A DNA stretch of 64,000 nt from Aquila chrysaetos chrysaetos. Taxonomy: Eukaryota; Chordata; Aves; Accipitriformes; Accipitridae. Made by a program: the position numbers and the translations under genes. Shown here in pieces: positions 41,511-53,045 of this stretch (position 1 is its first letter; each line of letters opens with the position of its first letter). Where the stretch lies: the NCBI RefSeq assembly GCF_900496995.4, contig NC_044027.1:8766743-8830742 (forward strand). The letters run 5' to 3'. Below the pieces are notes generated by a model, which saw only the letters and a list, made by a program, of their open reading frames with translations, ran no database searches and was not told where the DNA came from.

Positions 41511-44500
41511 AACCTGGCAAATTAAGAGCTTCCAAAATTCAGACCTTGGTAAAGTATCTTTGCTCCCTAGAATGCAAATCCAAGCCTTGAAGAGGAAGGA
41601 GAAACAGGAGCAAAAGCTTGGCATTTAGGGTAAATATGTGTGCTCCAGGTGTGCTTCTCTCCTTTTAATGAAGCATAAGCGTATCAGACAAAAGTCAGCC
41701 TGTGAGCAGACACAGCATGAATAGCTTCTCTGAGCTGAACACCCTGTAACCACGTTTAAAACTCATGAAAAGATGTGTCTTCTTCCACTGACTTGCTGGA
41801 GAAGGGGGCTGGCCAACCAGCTCCTCCTCTCACCGACTTTCTAGATTGTTCCATTTTAGGGCTTTTGGTTTTATCTCGCTTTTTCAGCTGCTAAGTTGAG
41901 TTTTTAAGTCTTTGGGAGAATACCACCTACCAGACATTGCTGCATGTTTGCTTAAATACCATCATTAGTGCAACTGTAACCAGAATTGCCTTGAAGGGGA
42001 CAGTTACTCGGATGGGGGAGAGGGCCAGTCAATCCCTCTCTTTGGTTGTGACAGTAAAAAAGCTCCAGATCGGGTGCCAAAACCACACTGTAAAAAGGAG
42101 AATGGGAGATGGGCTGGGAGTTAAGGGTGGCTGTGGCCTTTCTGTTTGCATGCCCTGGCTGTGCAGCCATGGTCCAGCTCACTGCTGTGCGCAGCCTGGC
42201 ATCAAATGGTTGCACAAATGACTGCAATTTTACCTCATTCTCAGCTCCAGGGCTTTAAACCTGTGCTAACTCTGCTTTGTCCACTTCTCCACCCTTAATG
42301 CCTTGCAGACAGACAACACGATGAGCCCAAGTTGGCAAATCCCACAGAAGTTATCAGCCTGTCCCTTAGCAACAGAGCGCTGGGGTTTGGAACTTTCTTT
42401 TCAAAGGAATGCAAGGGTTTTGCACATTCGCCAAGCATTCAGGGTCTCAGGCGAACCACGCAAAAAGGTGTAACGTGCCACAGGAGAAAGAACTACAAAT
42501 CCTGTCCCCAGTTCTGCCCATCAGCTGAGCTGCACAGTACACACTTTGCAGCCTCAAAAGCAAATCTTGCTTTGGATTCATCCTCCAGCCAAGTCTTCTT
42601 GCTGCAGGATACTTTGTGCTTTACAGTGGGAACAGCAGCACAGCACAAACGCTTTGTAATTGGCACACATCTCAGTTGGGTTTTTTGTTTGTAGTTTCAG
42701 ACTTAGTTATTGTTCGTTACAGGTTTCTCCTGCACTGCAAGTGCAAACAGATGTGTTACTATAGGCCCAACTGGTGGCTGGGCAAGCAGGACTTATACAG
42801 GAGAAAATAAAACCAGCAAGAAGAAAAGTTGGCCCTACAGCCAACACCTCCATTTGCAAAAACCACTGCCAGAGAAACAAGATGTCCAAGTGCCTCTGCC
42901 TTGGCAGCTCATCTTCAGGTGCTGCTACTCCTGCAGTTGTCAGTGGGGTTGCAGACTGTGTCTTTTAAGATATCCATATGCAAAACTTACATTTAGGAGA
43001 CAACTAGTTTTGCCCTGATGCCAGTAACAGTGCCGACAGGTCAACACAAATGCTCGACTCAAGCTAATAGTAGGTCCTGTTTCCAGGCTGAAAAGGGCAA
43101 GACAGCTGGGTGCGAAGAGCTATTCTCAGTGACCTCGACCTAGGGAAAGTCTCTAGCATGCAAACTGTCCCCCTGTCTGAGCCCCATGGCACTGAAGCTG
43201 TCAGTTAGTGCCCGTCAGGTTCAAAGCATCTGCACGCAAAGCCTCAGAGATCGGGTTTGCCATTTCTCCTATCTTGGGACTTGCAACTTCTATTACAACC
43301 AGAGATGGGCAGGTGGGATCTTGGTTTAACATCTGTTCAACAGCAGCACTTCAAAGAGGGCCTCCAGTCTCACCACTGCATTGTCAGCAACCAGAAAACA
43401 CTCCTGCACTGTTGAAGGGCTTCAGCCTCCAGCCTGCCTGCTCGGAGCTGAGCAAGTCCATCCTCCTGAACCTCCAGTGCTGCTCTGCTGCCACTGTGAC
43501 CACAGCTCTAGAGCACATGACTGGAAGCAGGAGAGACTACTTCAAAAATAAGAATTTGCTTCAATTTGCCTCTGGGATACAAGTCCCAGTGATGAAAAAT
43601 TCATAGTTTGGCACCAGCAGTTGGGAACTGTCCAAGAGGCACCAAACCTGACAGCCTGCAGAGATCCCGTCCAGCAGCCCATGAACTGTGCCTATGGGCA
43701 CTGGACACAGCAGAACACTGGCCCTGGTGGACAGCAGAGTGAGTGAGATGTTTTTGCATTATGATGATCTCTAATTGCATTTGGGGTGAGCCAGTAAGTG
43801 TGAACGTTTAAGGGCCCGTGGCCTTCCTAGCCAGAACGATTCAGCAACGTAACAAGTAGTGTAATGCACTGTAGGTATTAAAAAGACATTCGTGCTACTA
43901 GAGGAAACTATTCCAAATAAAATGGGAAGATATTCTTTGCACTCAATCAGGAGCACTTACATTCAGAAGGATCTTTGAGCCCATGCACTTCTCTAAGCTT
44001 CCTTCAAACCCCAGTTTGACAAAACTGATGATCTTTGTTCCCCTGAAAAATCATACACCTTGGTTTGTCCTTGGCCTTGTGAAGGTTATTTTGTGTGTGT
44101 GTACTGACAAACTTTTTTACAAACAGTTTAGGTACAAGGGTTCTCAATGGCAGCTGGCAGACCCCGGCAAGCTTGCTGGTGGCCCACAGACATCTGTGCT
44201 GACACCACTTGCTTGCTTTTCCTGGTTTCTAGGTTCTCCATATAAGCGACTGCTGTGGTTCCCATAAGGATATTATTTAATCGCAGATAGGCTACTCTAG
44301 AACAAGTTTGAGAAACCCTGATGTACAAAATTCACAGAGAAGCTAATTAACACTGGGAATTCAGAAAAGAAGTTATGCTGTAAAAATATAAATCCAAGAA
44401 ACGTAACAATTACAGACATTTTCTGCCATGAACCATTTCTCCTTAGTTTTAAATCAAACTTAGAATCACTAGCTAACATGTTAAACTCAAAACTGGGAGT

Positions 44501-44980
44501 GGAGACAGAAGAGTAACTTCTGTTTTTTGGAAAAAATGTATACGAAAAGGTTAAAAATAAAATAAAAGAACCCTTAAAGTCTCCCTTCCTGATTTCTAAA
44601 GATACTGGTGTTCATAAAACACAGCTGCCCTGATAACATGCACCGTATGTCAAGAAGGCTGCAGACAAATGCCCTCAAGGTGTACAGTTATTCAAAGGAG
44701 CAAAGTCCAGTGCAGAACTGGTCTGTTCAATGTAGTCTGATTATCCATGGCAAGATGGCCCAGGGGACAAGAGGAGAGGTGGGGTGGAGGAGAAACAAAA
44801 GAAACTTCAAGTCACTTTAGATCTCAGCTGCCTGAAGACTTTAGAACATCAGCCTCCCATTCGTCTGCCCACTTGAAAACATTAGAAAGTCTGTCAAGTC
44901 CACACACTATCTATGGAAAGGAGCACGTTCCTGGCAGAGGGCTGTCTCTCTCACGTGCTCAGCTTTCCTTTCAAACTTAA

Positions 44981-45016
44981 TTTTATATATATTTATATTT
45001 TTATATATATATAAAA
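44981..45016 (+). repeat. TA-rich microsatellite
   Basis: TATATA units with a few T interruptions, about 115 bases downstream of the ZNF618 stop. Confidence 0.9.
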
Positions 45017-45130
45017 AAGCACTTGGTTTCCAGGGGCATTCATAATGAGGTCCACAGTGTTTAGAACTTAAAATTCTTTTTCTTTGTTTGGAACAGTGTT
45101 TTAAAGTTTTGTTTTAATTAAAAGACAGTC

Positions 45131-46644
45131 TTAAAGCATGTTGGACTTCAAAAACATGAGTTTGTTCATGTCTTCTGGACTGAGTAGCCGTCTCCTTTTG
45201 ATTAAGAGAGCCTGCTCACACATATTTACACATTCGCTTCTGGCACCAACAGCAGGCACTGCTAAGAGCCAAAAGGCTAGCTTGGCTAGTTTTGTATGCT
45301 TTTGGGTAACACATGACCAGTACTGAAACAGGTCAGGGGTGGCCTGGAAGAGAGGTTCTTGCAAATAATCATAGACTTCATTTTTCCCGAACCAATCTTC
45401 TTCCTGAGCTGCTGTGGCTTCCCCTGCTGCCCGAGGCTTCTTGGTTGAAGGTTCAAATTCTGTTTCTTCTGCCCAGGACTCTTTCACCTCATTGATCAAC
45501 TCACAGACCTTGCCAATGATCTCTTCATGCTGGTACGGTGGCACAGGCCGCAGCTTCTGCTGAGGGTCTAAGATCATGGCTACCTTGTGTGCCGAATGAA
45601 CTTTGAAGTTCTCCTTCAGCGCCTCCAAGAAGAGGTGGCAGAGCTTGCTGACTACGCCAGCATCATTAGCTTTGGAAGTGAACAGTTTCTCCAGTTTGAC
45701 ATAGGTGGGCAGTACCAGCTGCAAGGTGGGCCGGCTCTCGTTGCTCAACTCAATCACCGCCTGTTTCACAGGAGCCAAAATGGCTGCCAGGTTGCTGAGC
45801 AGGTGTTTGTTCAGGTTTTGGATGAGGTTCATCTTCTTTGCCCTGCTGTAGAACTCGCAGATCTGCTCATAGCGCTCGTGGACAAGCAGGAGGGAGTCAG
45901 TGACCGAGTTCCAGCAGGGTGGGGGAGAGGTCTCTTCCAGGGAGCCAAAGGTCTCCTTCGAGAGGCCTGTGGATCCTGCCAGATCTTCACAGACATTCAG
46001 GAGCTCGATCACTTCGTGCATATTGCGAGCCTGTAGTGTTCGCTTGTTCAGCACACTCTGCACTACTGAGTTCAAGGCACAGGCTGAACAACGCAAGCAC
46101 ATGCCTGCCTTGGAGAATGCAGAGGAATTGACTTTGCAGTCTGTGACGTACACCGTCCTGATCTCTGACATCACAAACTCCGAGAGCACATTCTGTACCC
46201 AGTGGTGGATAAAATCACCGTTATCTCGAATGTCTACGCCCTTAATTCCCAGGACGTAACTCTTGATGTGATTGCCTTCCACCTGATAAGCTGTCAGGAT
46301 GTAGCAAGAATCGGGGCCGATGCTCTGTGAGTGGCAAGTGACACCGATGCCAAGGCATGCGTTGCTGCCCAGGGCGCAGGTGACTTTCACCTTCACTTGG
46401 TTGTACATCCGAGGCAAATGCTTCAGAGCCAGTGTGTTGAAATTGCCAAGGATTTCGGTGACAGAGAAGGCACCATAGCGAGCGCCACTATCCACCAGGG
46501 TCTGTGCTAGCTTGATGAATTCCTTCCCGCTCACCACGCTCAGAGCCCCAAGGTCAGTGCACATCACCCTCAGGAGCCTCTCAGCAATGTTCTGCCGCTC
46601 CTTCTCTGGGATCGCGCTGTTCCCTACTGAACCGCTCGCGGGTG
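45131..46644 (-). CDS. ZNF618: ZNF618 terminal exon (hAT-derived domain)
   Basis: The acceptor on the minus strand is CACTGCAG, and the frame is then open for about 504 codons to TAA. It covers an RNase H-fold-like transposase remnant (RTVYVTDCKVN, CSACALNSVVQS) and the hAT C-terminal dimerisation-like segment (FQYWSCVTQKH, LAKLAFWLLAVPA). It continues to the C terminus, with a variable acidic/Lys stretch around EPSTKKPR. The frame also runs on upstream of the acceptor into the intron, giving a false longer reading frame to 46807. Confidence 0.95.
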
Positions 46645-49600
46645 CTGCAGTGAAATACAAGGAGGAAAAGAAAGCACCACATGAGCATTGCTCCTCTGCA
46701 ACAGGAGAGAGGAAGAAGTCACAAAACAGTTCTTGGAGAGACCCAAAGAGGTGGAACATGCCCAGATGATGGAAGAGACGTCTCCAACCCTGGATTTCCT
46801 CCCCCAAGGGTTTCTAGACAGAGGAACCTCCAGGGACAGGCCATGCTCTTGTTTAGAGCAGCAAGGAGTTTATCTGCATGTTTTCCCTGGTGTGGGGACT
46901 CAGACAGAGTACGCACTACTCACAGTCCAGTGCCTTAACCAATGGCATCTCTGTGGTGTTCATCAAGGAACTGCCTATAGAAGTTATAATCGTGTGCCAT
47001 TCACTATCCATGTCTATGGGCTGGTGGTCACAGCTTAGCCCAGCTGTAAAGCTGGACATCTTCCCATTTTTGTGATTTGAGCCTTTTCTTTGAGACAGTT
47101 ATTTTAACTGGAGCTGCTTCAGTGATGCATACAACTTCCTCCACCATTTCAAAGAGTGCTGAAGCCCAAGTTTCCACTTCTTCCTTGGAACTCCAGCAAT
47201 CTTGCTTTTTGTGGCTGATTTTGGGTAACGTGAATGTCATTTTTGGCCATATGAGAACACAAAAGCACAATGTTTTTGTATCACCCTTCCCCCAGGCTGC
47301 TCAGCTCAAGTGCTTTGGAACTGATTTCCCACAGGGCTGTATTTTACTTTTTCCTGTGGTGAAGCACAAGCTCACAGGATGAGCTGGGGATAAAGCCAGA
47401 CACTAGCTGCTGCCAGCACAGGGAGTGACAGGTTATGCCTATGTCACACCATGACGACTGGATTAGTTTTTTAACCCCAGGCCGGGAAGTTGGACCTTGG
47501 ATCAGAAGTTAACTTATTCCAGGAGTTCCTAAATGCATCTTCCTTACAAACCTTTCCAACCGCCTCCCCAGGGTTCCCCGTACTTTTTGCATACGAGCAC
47601 TCCCTGTAAAGGGAACAGCTGCTCTGCTCTGTAGGGTAGTACATGAATTACAGATGAAATCAAGTGCAGTGAGGCAAGGACAAGGGCCTTGTGCAATGCC
47701 CATCACTGCTGCACCCTCTCTGACAGTCAGTTGTTCAAAGTGGACAGATAAGCATGGGATGGAAGAGCAAATGCTGCTACGTACTATTGTTGGCGTTGTT
47801 TCTTTGGAGCTGTGGTTTCCACTTTTCTTCAACAACAGCTAGAGGTGATCTGGGTTGGCTAGAGGCAATATTGTTCTCGTTGTCAGCTGTGAGGCAAGAG
47901 ACAGAGATGTGTTAGAAGCACAAGATAATAATGCTTAAAGCACAAAGAAGGGGAAACAGTACCCATCTGCTTAGCATTTACTTATGATTCCCTTATCTAA
48001 GGTTGACACCAATCTACTACATTCTCTGTAGCTTTTAAGCAGTTTTTAGTGAGATGGCACAGTACTGTCAGAAACCTTGAAAACTATCTTTGGACTTGCA
48101 ACCTATCACCTCCCAAAATGTGGCTGAAATGACAATGTCTTTTTCTGTTCATCAGTGACATTGATGCCACCAGCACACCTTGAGAAATGTCTCCCAATCA
48201 ACTTAAGCTGCACACCAGGAGGAATAGATGTTCCTTGTGCAGCCTGGCTTGTGTCATTTGCTTGCTTTTGAAATGAAAGGAGATGTAACAAACATTTACC
48301 CTTCTTTTGCCTTACTGCCTCTTTCTGCACCACAAGGTGGCTTCCCTTTTTTTTTTTACTGTTAAGTACTTTGTTTTTCAAGCTATGCTCAACTCTTCTG
48401 TATCTAAGGTTCTTACTACAATCTTCATATATGGTTTCCTCCCACTGTAGAGAGGGCCAATCTTCTCTTGAGCTGCTCACTGCTTCCTCAGACTGGAAAC
48501 AAAAAGAAAAATCCCCAAGTTTCTGGAGTGTGACCAAAGATCATTCCGCCCTACGGCTGCAAAGATACCAAGTGCCCTAGGGGCCTTTGTGTTCATGCTC
48601 CCATTTCTGTATATGTAACTGGGCTAAACACCTCAGCTGCCAATCTGATGGGATCTTTCAAGGAAATGCAGTCAAGATCAGTAAATTCTGTATTGTATCC
48701 ATGTGCTTTCCTCTCCTTTGCCCCAAGAACTTCTCCCCACCCTCCAGAGGAAATTTTCTATTCTTAGTATGCTTCACCATGAAATTGTGCTCTGAAATAG
48801 GCTGTGAAGCGGCAATACAGTGCACAATGAAGAGAGGTGGAAGAGGAAGGAGAAAGATGGAAAGACTGATGACCAGGCTGAACAGAAGGATGGAATTAAA
48901 AACAAAGATGACAAAACAGGCCCTTTACTCATCACAGCTGGACTCATCTCACCTAACTTTGGACATCTCTATTAGACACACCTTTCTTCAAAGTAGCCCC
49001 TTGGGGCTTGTTTTACACTCAGTGGTGCAAAACAGGCTTAAGAGTGTGACTCATTCACCCAGGCAGAACTAGATGCCTCTTGTAGTGTAAGATCCATCAT
49101 GCTCTGAACTCACCTGGAGTCAATGACTTCTTCTCCACCGATTATAAAGGGAGTCCAAGTTGACCAGCTCACATGGCAGTATCTATAGCCTAGGCACACC
49201 AGCATGCAGTGAAATGAATCCTGCCCCAGTGCTCCAGACAGCAGAGCACGAATTAGAGGAATATCTTATTAAGGCACACACAAGTGCTTTGCTCTGCAGC
49301 CTAGGCTGATGTGGTGCTGGGCAGAGCAGTGGGCTGCCCGTCAGAACAAACAGGAGAGGGCAAAGTTGCTCTCCTTCATGTGTGGCAATGACCTGGGAGA
49401 GAAGGGAGACCAGCAAGGATCTAGAGACAAGCAATTATGTGATGAAGCTCCACTGCCCTCTTCCTTACAAGCAAGTCCTCTCAAATTTGAGCAGCTCTGC
49501 ACATTAACTGCTGGGGCATTCACAAGCCTTGCTGATGAACAGCCACAGACTGCACAATTATTAGGTCTGGGCACTGCACTGGCCACAGACCGGATCGATA

Positions 49601-52600
49601 CCTAAGAGTAATCCAGGGTATGACAGAACCAGGTAGACCCTGGGACTGCCCTGAGGACTGTACATGCCCAGGGAATTCACTGGTCTTGGTTGGCACCTGG
49701 GGAGCACTGCCATGCTCAGGACTGCAGCCAGATGTCAGTCTTTGCAGGTGTGGAAGACAGTAGAGCAGGAGGTGCTCCAGCAAATGCCAGTGATCAGATA
49801 TGACACATCACTTTTCCCCCAGCATTTGCCTAGACTAACTGCTCTTGAGCTAATGCCACCAGTGTCCTCAACCCCAAACATCTGTGAGTAGGCAAAGGAA
49901 AACGCTGGATGTTGCCTACTAACTTTATTCATAGTTCAAGCATTCCTTGTCTTGGTGAGGGGTGGGTGGGGGGAGAAACTCTCTATATTTCCTCCCCCCC
50001 CCAACTCTTTCTCCATTTCATAATAATAGGGGATTTATTATGTACAAATATCCACTAGCATTCAATATGGCATTAATGAGATTTGTGCATTTCAGACTCA
50101 TCTTCCTTATCAGGCAGTCTGTGAACTACACAGATCATGGTTCTTTAATTTCTCTTCATGCCTCCAATCCTTTAATCCAGGTTCAGCCTAGTCGTCCTTT
50201 TATTTTTTTAGCTCTAGACTGTAGGAAGGGAATTATATGGTAGCACTCGACCTGAACAAAGTACTCTAAAGGGAGTCAAAGCTGTATATTGTACAGTGTA
50301 ATTACAGAACAAATTCCTTTGCCTGGTGTTCTGCTGTTCTATTTCTGCCTTTCAGCCTCCAATTTACATTCTAATTGCTTCTTCTCATTGTGTAGCTGCT
50401 TTATGGAGCTATAATCTCTCCTTATTACCTTCTAGCCTCCAGGCTCAGCCCTCTGAATGACTCAAGAGCCAGTATGTCCCTGCTTTCACTCCTCGAGGCC
50501 ATTCCCTGTCTTCAGTGACTTGGGAGAGGGGCTCAGGGGATGCATCACATTTAGTTGGAAGAGATTAGCCCTTTGCATCAGACACAATAAGCCAAACTGG
50601 ACTCCTGAACACATTAACTGAAGGAGGATTTGACCCATATGGGCTTCTTGCATCTCTGCATCCCCATAATGTAAAATTGCTTGAGCCAGACGTGTTGGAC
50701 TGGTATAAACTGCTACTATGCCAGTGTCCCCAGTACGTGGATCCTATGTCACCAGTTCTGCTGACTACCGCAAGGTCTCTGCACCCCCACACTTCAGAGA
50801 TGTTGTGCCAATGCTGTTTCTTGGATATGGAAATCCCCAAGTTCTGACAGGCTAAAAGGCAACAAACTGTGACCTGAGTAACTGCAAGCCCTGTGTAATC
50901 TCCACTGTTGCTCTGCTTAAGTACGACATCCAGAACCGGACACCCACCAAAGCTGTCTGTAGCTTTCACACCTCTTCACTTTGTTTTACCCTCATCCCAC
51001 AGTAGCAAATTCTGTGCCGCTTGCCTCCAGTTGCACAGATCTGCAGGAAAGGCTGCTGTTCCCTGCAGAGGAAGAACCATGAGCACAGGACTGGCAAACA
51101 CCATCCAGAGAGATGACACAGCAGGGGACAGCTGCTTTCACAAGGGGCAGCCTCGGTGATGCCTGGAGAAAGCACTTAAAGACGACAAACAAGCTTGCTG
51201 TCACTGTACCAGTGAGACTCGGGGGGGAAGCAGCCAAGCAGAAGACAGTGACTTACAAACAGAGCAGGGAGAGATGAGAAAATACAGAGTTTAACAGGAG
51301 TAATCCTGAGTTGGGGAGAGGGGATTTACCCATTAATATATCTCTGCTGACATTACATGAGTCAGATCACAGATACCTGCTCCCTCCAGCCCTGTTCTGT
51401 GTCCAAAGTAACCCAGATGAACAAGCCCAGAGGCCATGGGTCATTTGTAAAGAAGAGAGAAAAGGAAGAAGGTGCAGACAGCTCTAGCTTAAAATTTTCA
51501 ACAGCTCATACCTTGCCAGTGAATTGCCATTCTCCCCTTTGACACCTTAGCCCTGGTACCTCCTTTGCAGCTCCTCTACTCAGTGTCACCAAGAGCTACA
51601 ACTCAAATGCTGCATTTCAGTACCAGAGACCAGAACAAGGAACAGGATGGTCAGGACGCAGCTTGGAGGCAAGCAGAAATTGCCATCGACAAACAGCAAG
51701 AACAGACCCCATCACCATGGAGTGACAGCTGCCCCTACTGTGAGTGGAGCTTCACCACTCCCTGGCGTAACATGAAGTCCAATCACCCCACATTAACCAG
51801 CTTATGGTCTAACAGAAAATAACATCCACAAAACTCATACAAAACTTTAACAAATCACCCTAACTGTCTATTAATAACATTACAAAGATGATAAAGTAGC
51901 TGCTGAACAACACACAAAGCCTGCACTGAGATTCACCAGTGAGAACTGAACTGCAATGGAGGAACCGCGCAGATAAAGAACTCAAGGGACACTCATTAAA
52001 ATTAGGACTAAAACACAGAACAAGACAAGAACTTTGATTAGAATTACTGTTACAGAACGGAAAATATGCTTTTCCTCAAACCACTTGTCCTTCCATGCCA
52101 CTCTATCTGGGGCTTACCTGTAAAGTAAGGGCAAACACAAGCACTGAACATGTATCTCAACAGAGCAGCTGTCTGTCAGAGGACACAGGTCTGTCAAAGG
52201 TGACTTAATTTGTAAACCTGTGTGAATTCACTTGAATTTTCTCATTCAAGAGGAAAAAAAGAAAAAATTTCTGCCAATATAAAAAAAGTCCTGTTTCTAC
52301 ATATTTGAATATTCTGAATGCTGTCTTTGAAAACAGCTTTGGAATTTTAAAATCCTTTCTTATGTATTGAGATAGAAAACAAAAAAGGTGGCTTAGAAAC
52401 AAAGTAGTGAACTGCTCAGAATTTTCTTTTGAAGAGAACTGAGAAGGAAATGAACACAACTGCTGAAATAGCAAATTCTTCTTCTGAGAACACATTTCAG
52501 TCCTTTGCAGAAGTCCAGGAGACACAAGCACAGAAAAAGACTTGTGTGGGCAAAGGCTCTGCTGCCCTGCAAGCATTTTTGCTTTGTTTGCCTCAGCGAG

Positions 52601-53045
52601 AACTACCCTTTTTGCAGGAGGGATTTCATCCGCTGTAGGAGTAACCCATTAATGCTTACGCAATGAGCATTCCCTAGATACCTTTGGATAAAGGGAATGA
52701 GTAGTTTGATGTGCTCTGTGCTAGCACGGCATGTTTCCTCTCTTCCTAGGGAAAGGAGTAATATTTATGATATACTGTGAGCCTTACATTGTTGCAGCCA
52801 CTGCTACGTGCTCCAGCCTTTGAGTATCTTTTTTGCTGCAGGTGAAATTACTGGGGCTTTGGAAACTGTGAGCACAGAAAGCTCTATTGACACACAACGG
52901 GGTCAACATCAGGCATCAGCGCAGAATTTAATTCTCCGCTTTAAGTGAGTCGAAGTGCCCAGCTTACCTGCATGGGACTGCATGTGCTCCAGGAGATTGT
53001 TATAAAACTGGAACTGGATTCCACAAGCTCCACAGGTGTAAGGCT
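45131..53045 (-). CDS. ZNF618: Zinc finger protein 618, 3' coding part (three exons seen)
   Basis: ZNF618 is a nuclear protein with C2H2 fingers and a C-terminal domain derived from a hAT transposase. It is reported to associate with UHRF2 at 5-hydroxymethylcytosine. Three minus-strand coding exons join in phase: 53045-52968 (a finger), 47886-47785 (linker), and 46644-45131 (large terminal exon, stop TAA at 45131-45133). I recognise the protein from long near-identical stretches such as EKERQNIAERLLRVM and the ending KLMFLKSNML. Upstream fingers and the start codon are not in the window. Introns here are 1.1 and 5.1 kb. Confidence 0.92.
46645..47784 (-). other. Last ZNF618 intron
   Basis: Bounded by GTACGT and CAG. 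Nothing else is recognised inside. Confidence 0.8.
47785..47886 (-). CDS. ZNF618: ZNF618 linker exon
   Basis: A 102-bp exon between acceptor CCTCACAG and donor GTACGT. It takes one base from the finger exon and gives one to the terminal exon, keeping frame. It encodes DNENNIASSQPRSPLAVVEE and KWKPQLQRNNANN, matching my memory of the ZNF618 region after the finger. Only this frame is open. Confidence 0.9.
47887..52967 (-). other. ZNF618 intron between finger and linker exons
   Basis: Bounded by GTAAGC and CAG. I see no gene or clear young repeat. A C/G-run-rich patch lies near 49960-50010. Confidence 0.75.
52968..53045 (-). CDS. ZNF618: ZNF618 zinc finger exon (C2H2)
   Basis: A 78-bp exon with acceptor CCAAACAG and donor GTAAGC. 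It encodes PYTCGACGIQFQFYNNLLEH and MQSHA, a C2H2 finger (CX2CX12HX3H). The phase fits the next exon at 47886. Confidence 0.93.

Larger units (their letters stand above)
37180..45130 (-). other. ZNF618: Putative long 3' UTR of ZNF618
   Basis: Downstream of the ZNF618 stop on the minus strand there is no other gene. AATAAA appears on that strand at 37197-37202, followed by a minus-strand A-run (about 37175-37186). A very long 3' UTR fits my memory of mammalian ZNF618 mRNAs. Earlier AATAAA sites near 37725 and 39306 could give shorter forms. The end point is inferred. Confidence 0.45.

Noticed and set aside
46645-46807. Upstream extension of the ZNF618 terminal exon frame to an ATG at 46807
   Set aside because: A clear acceptor at 46645 and a phase-matched upstream exon at 47785-47886 show this part is intron.
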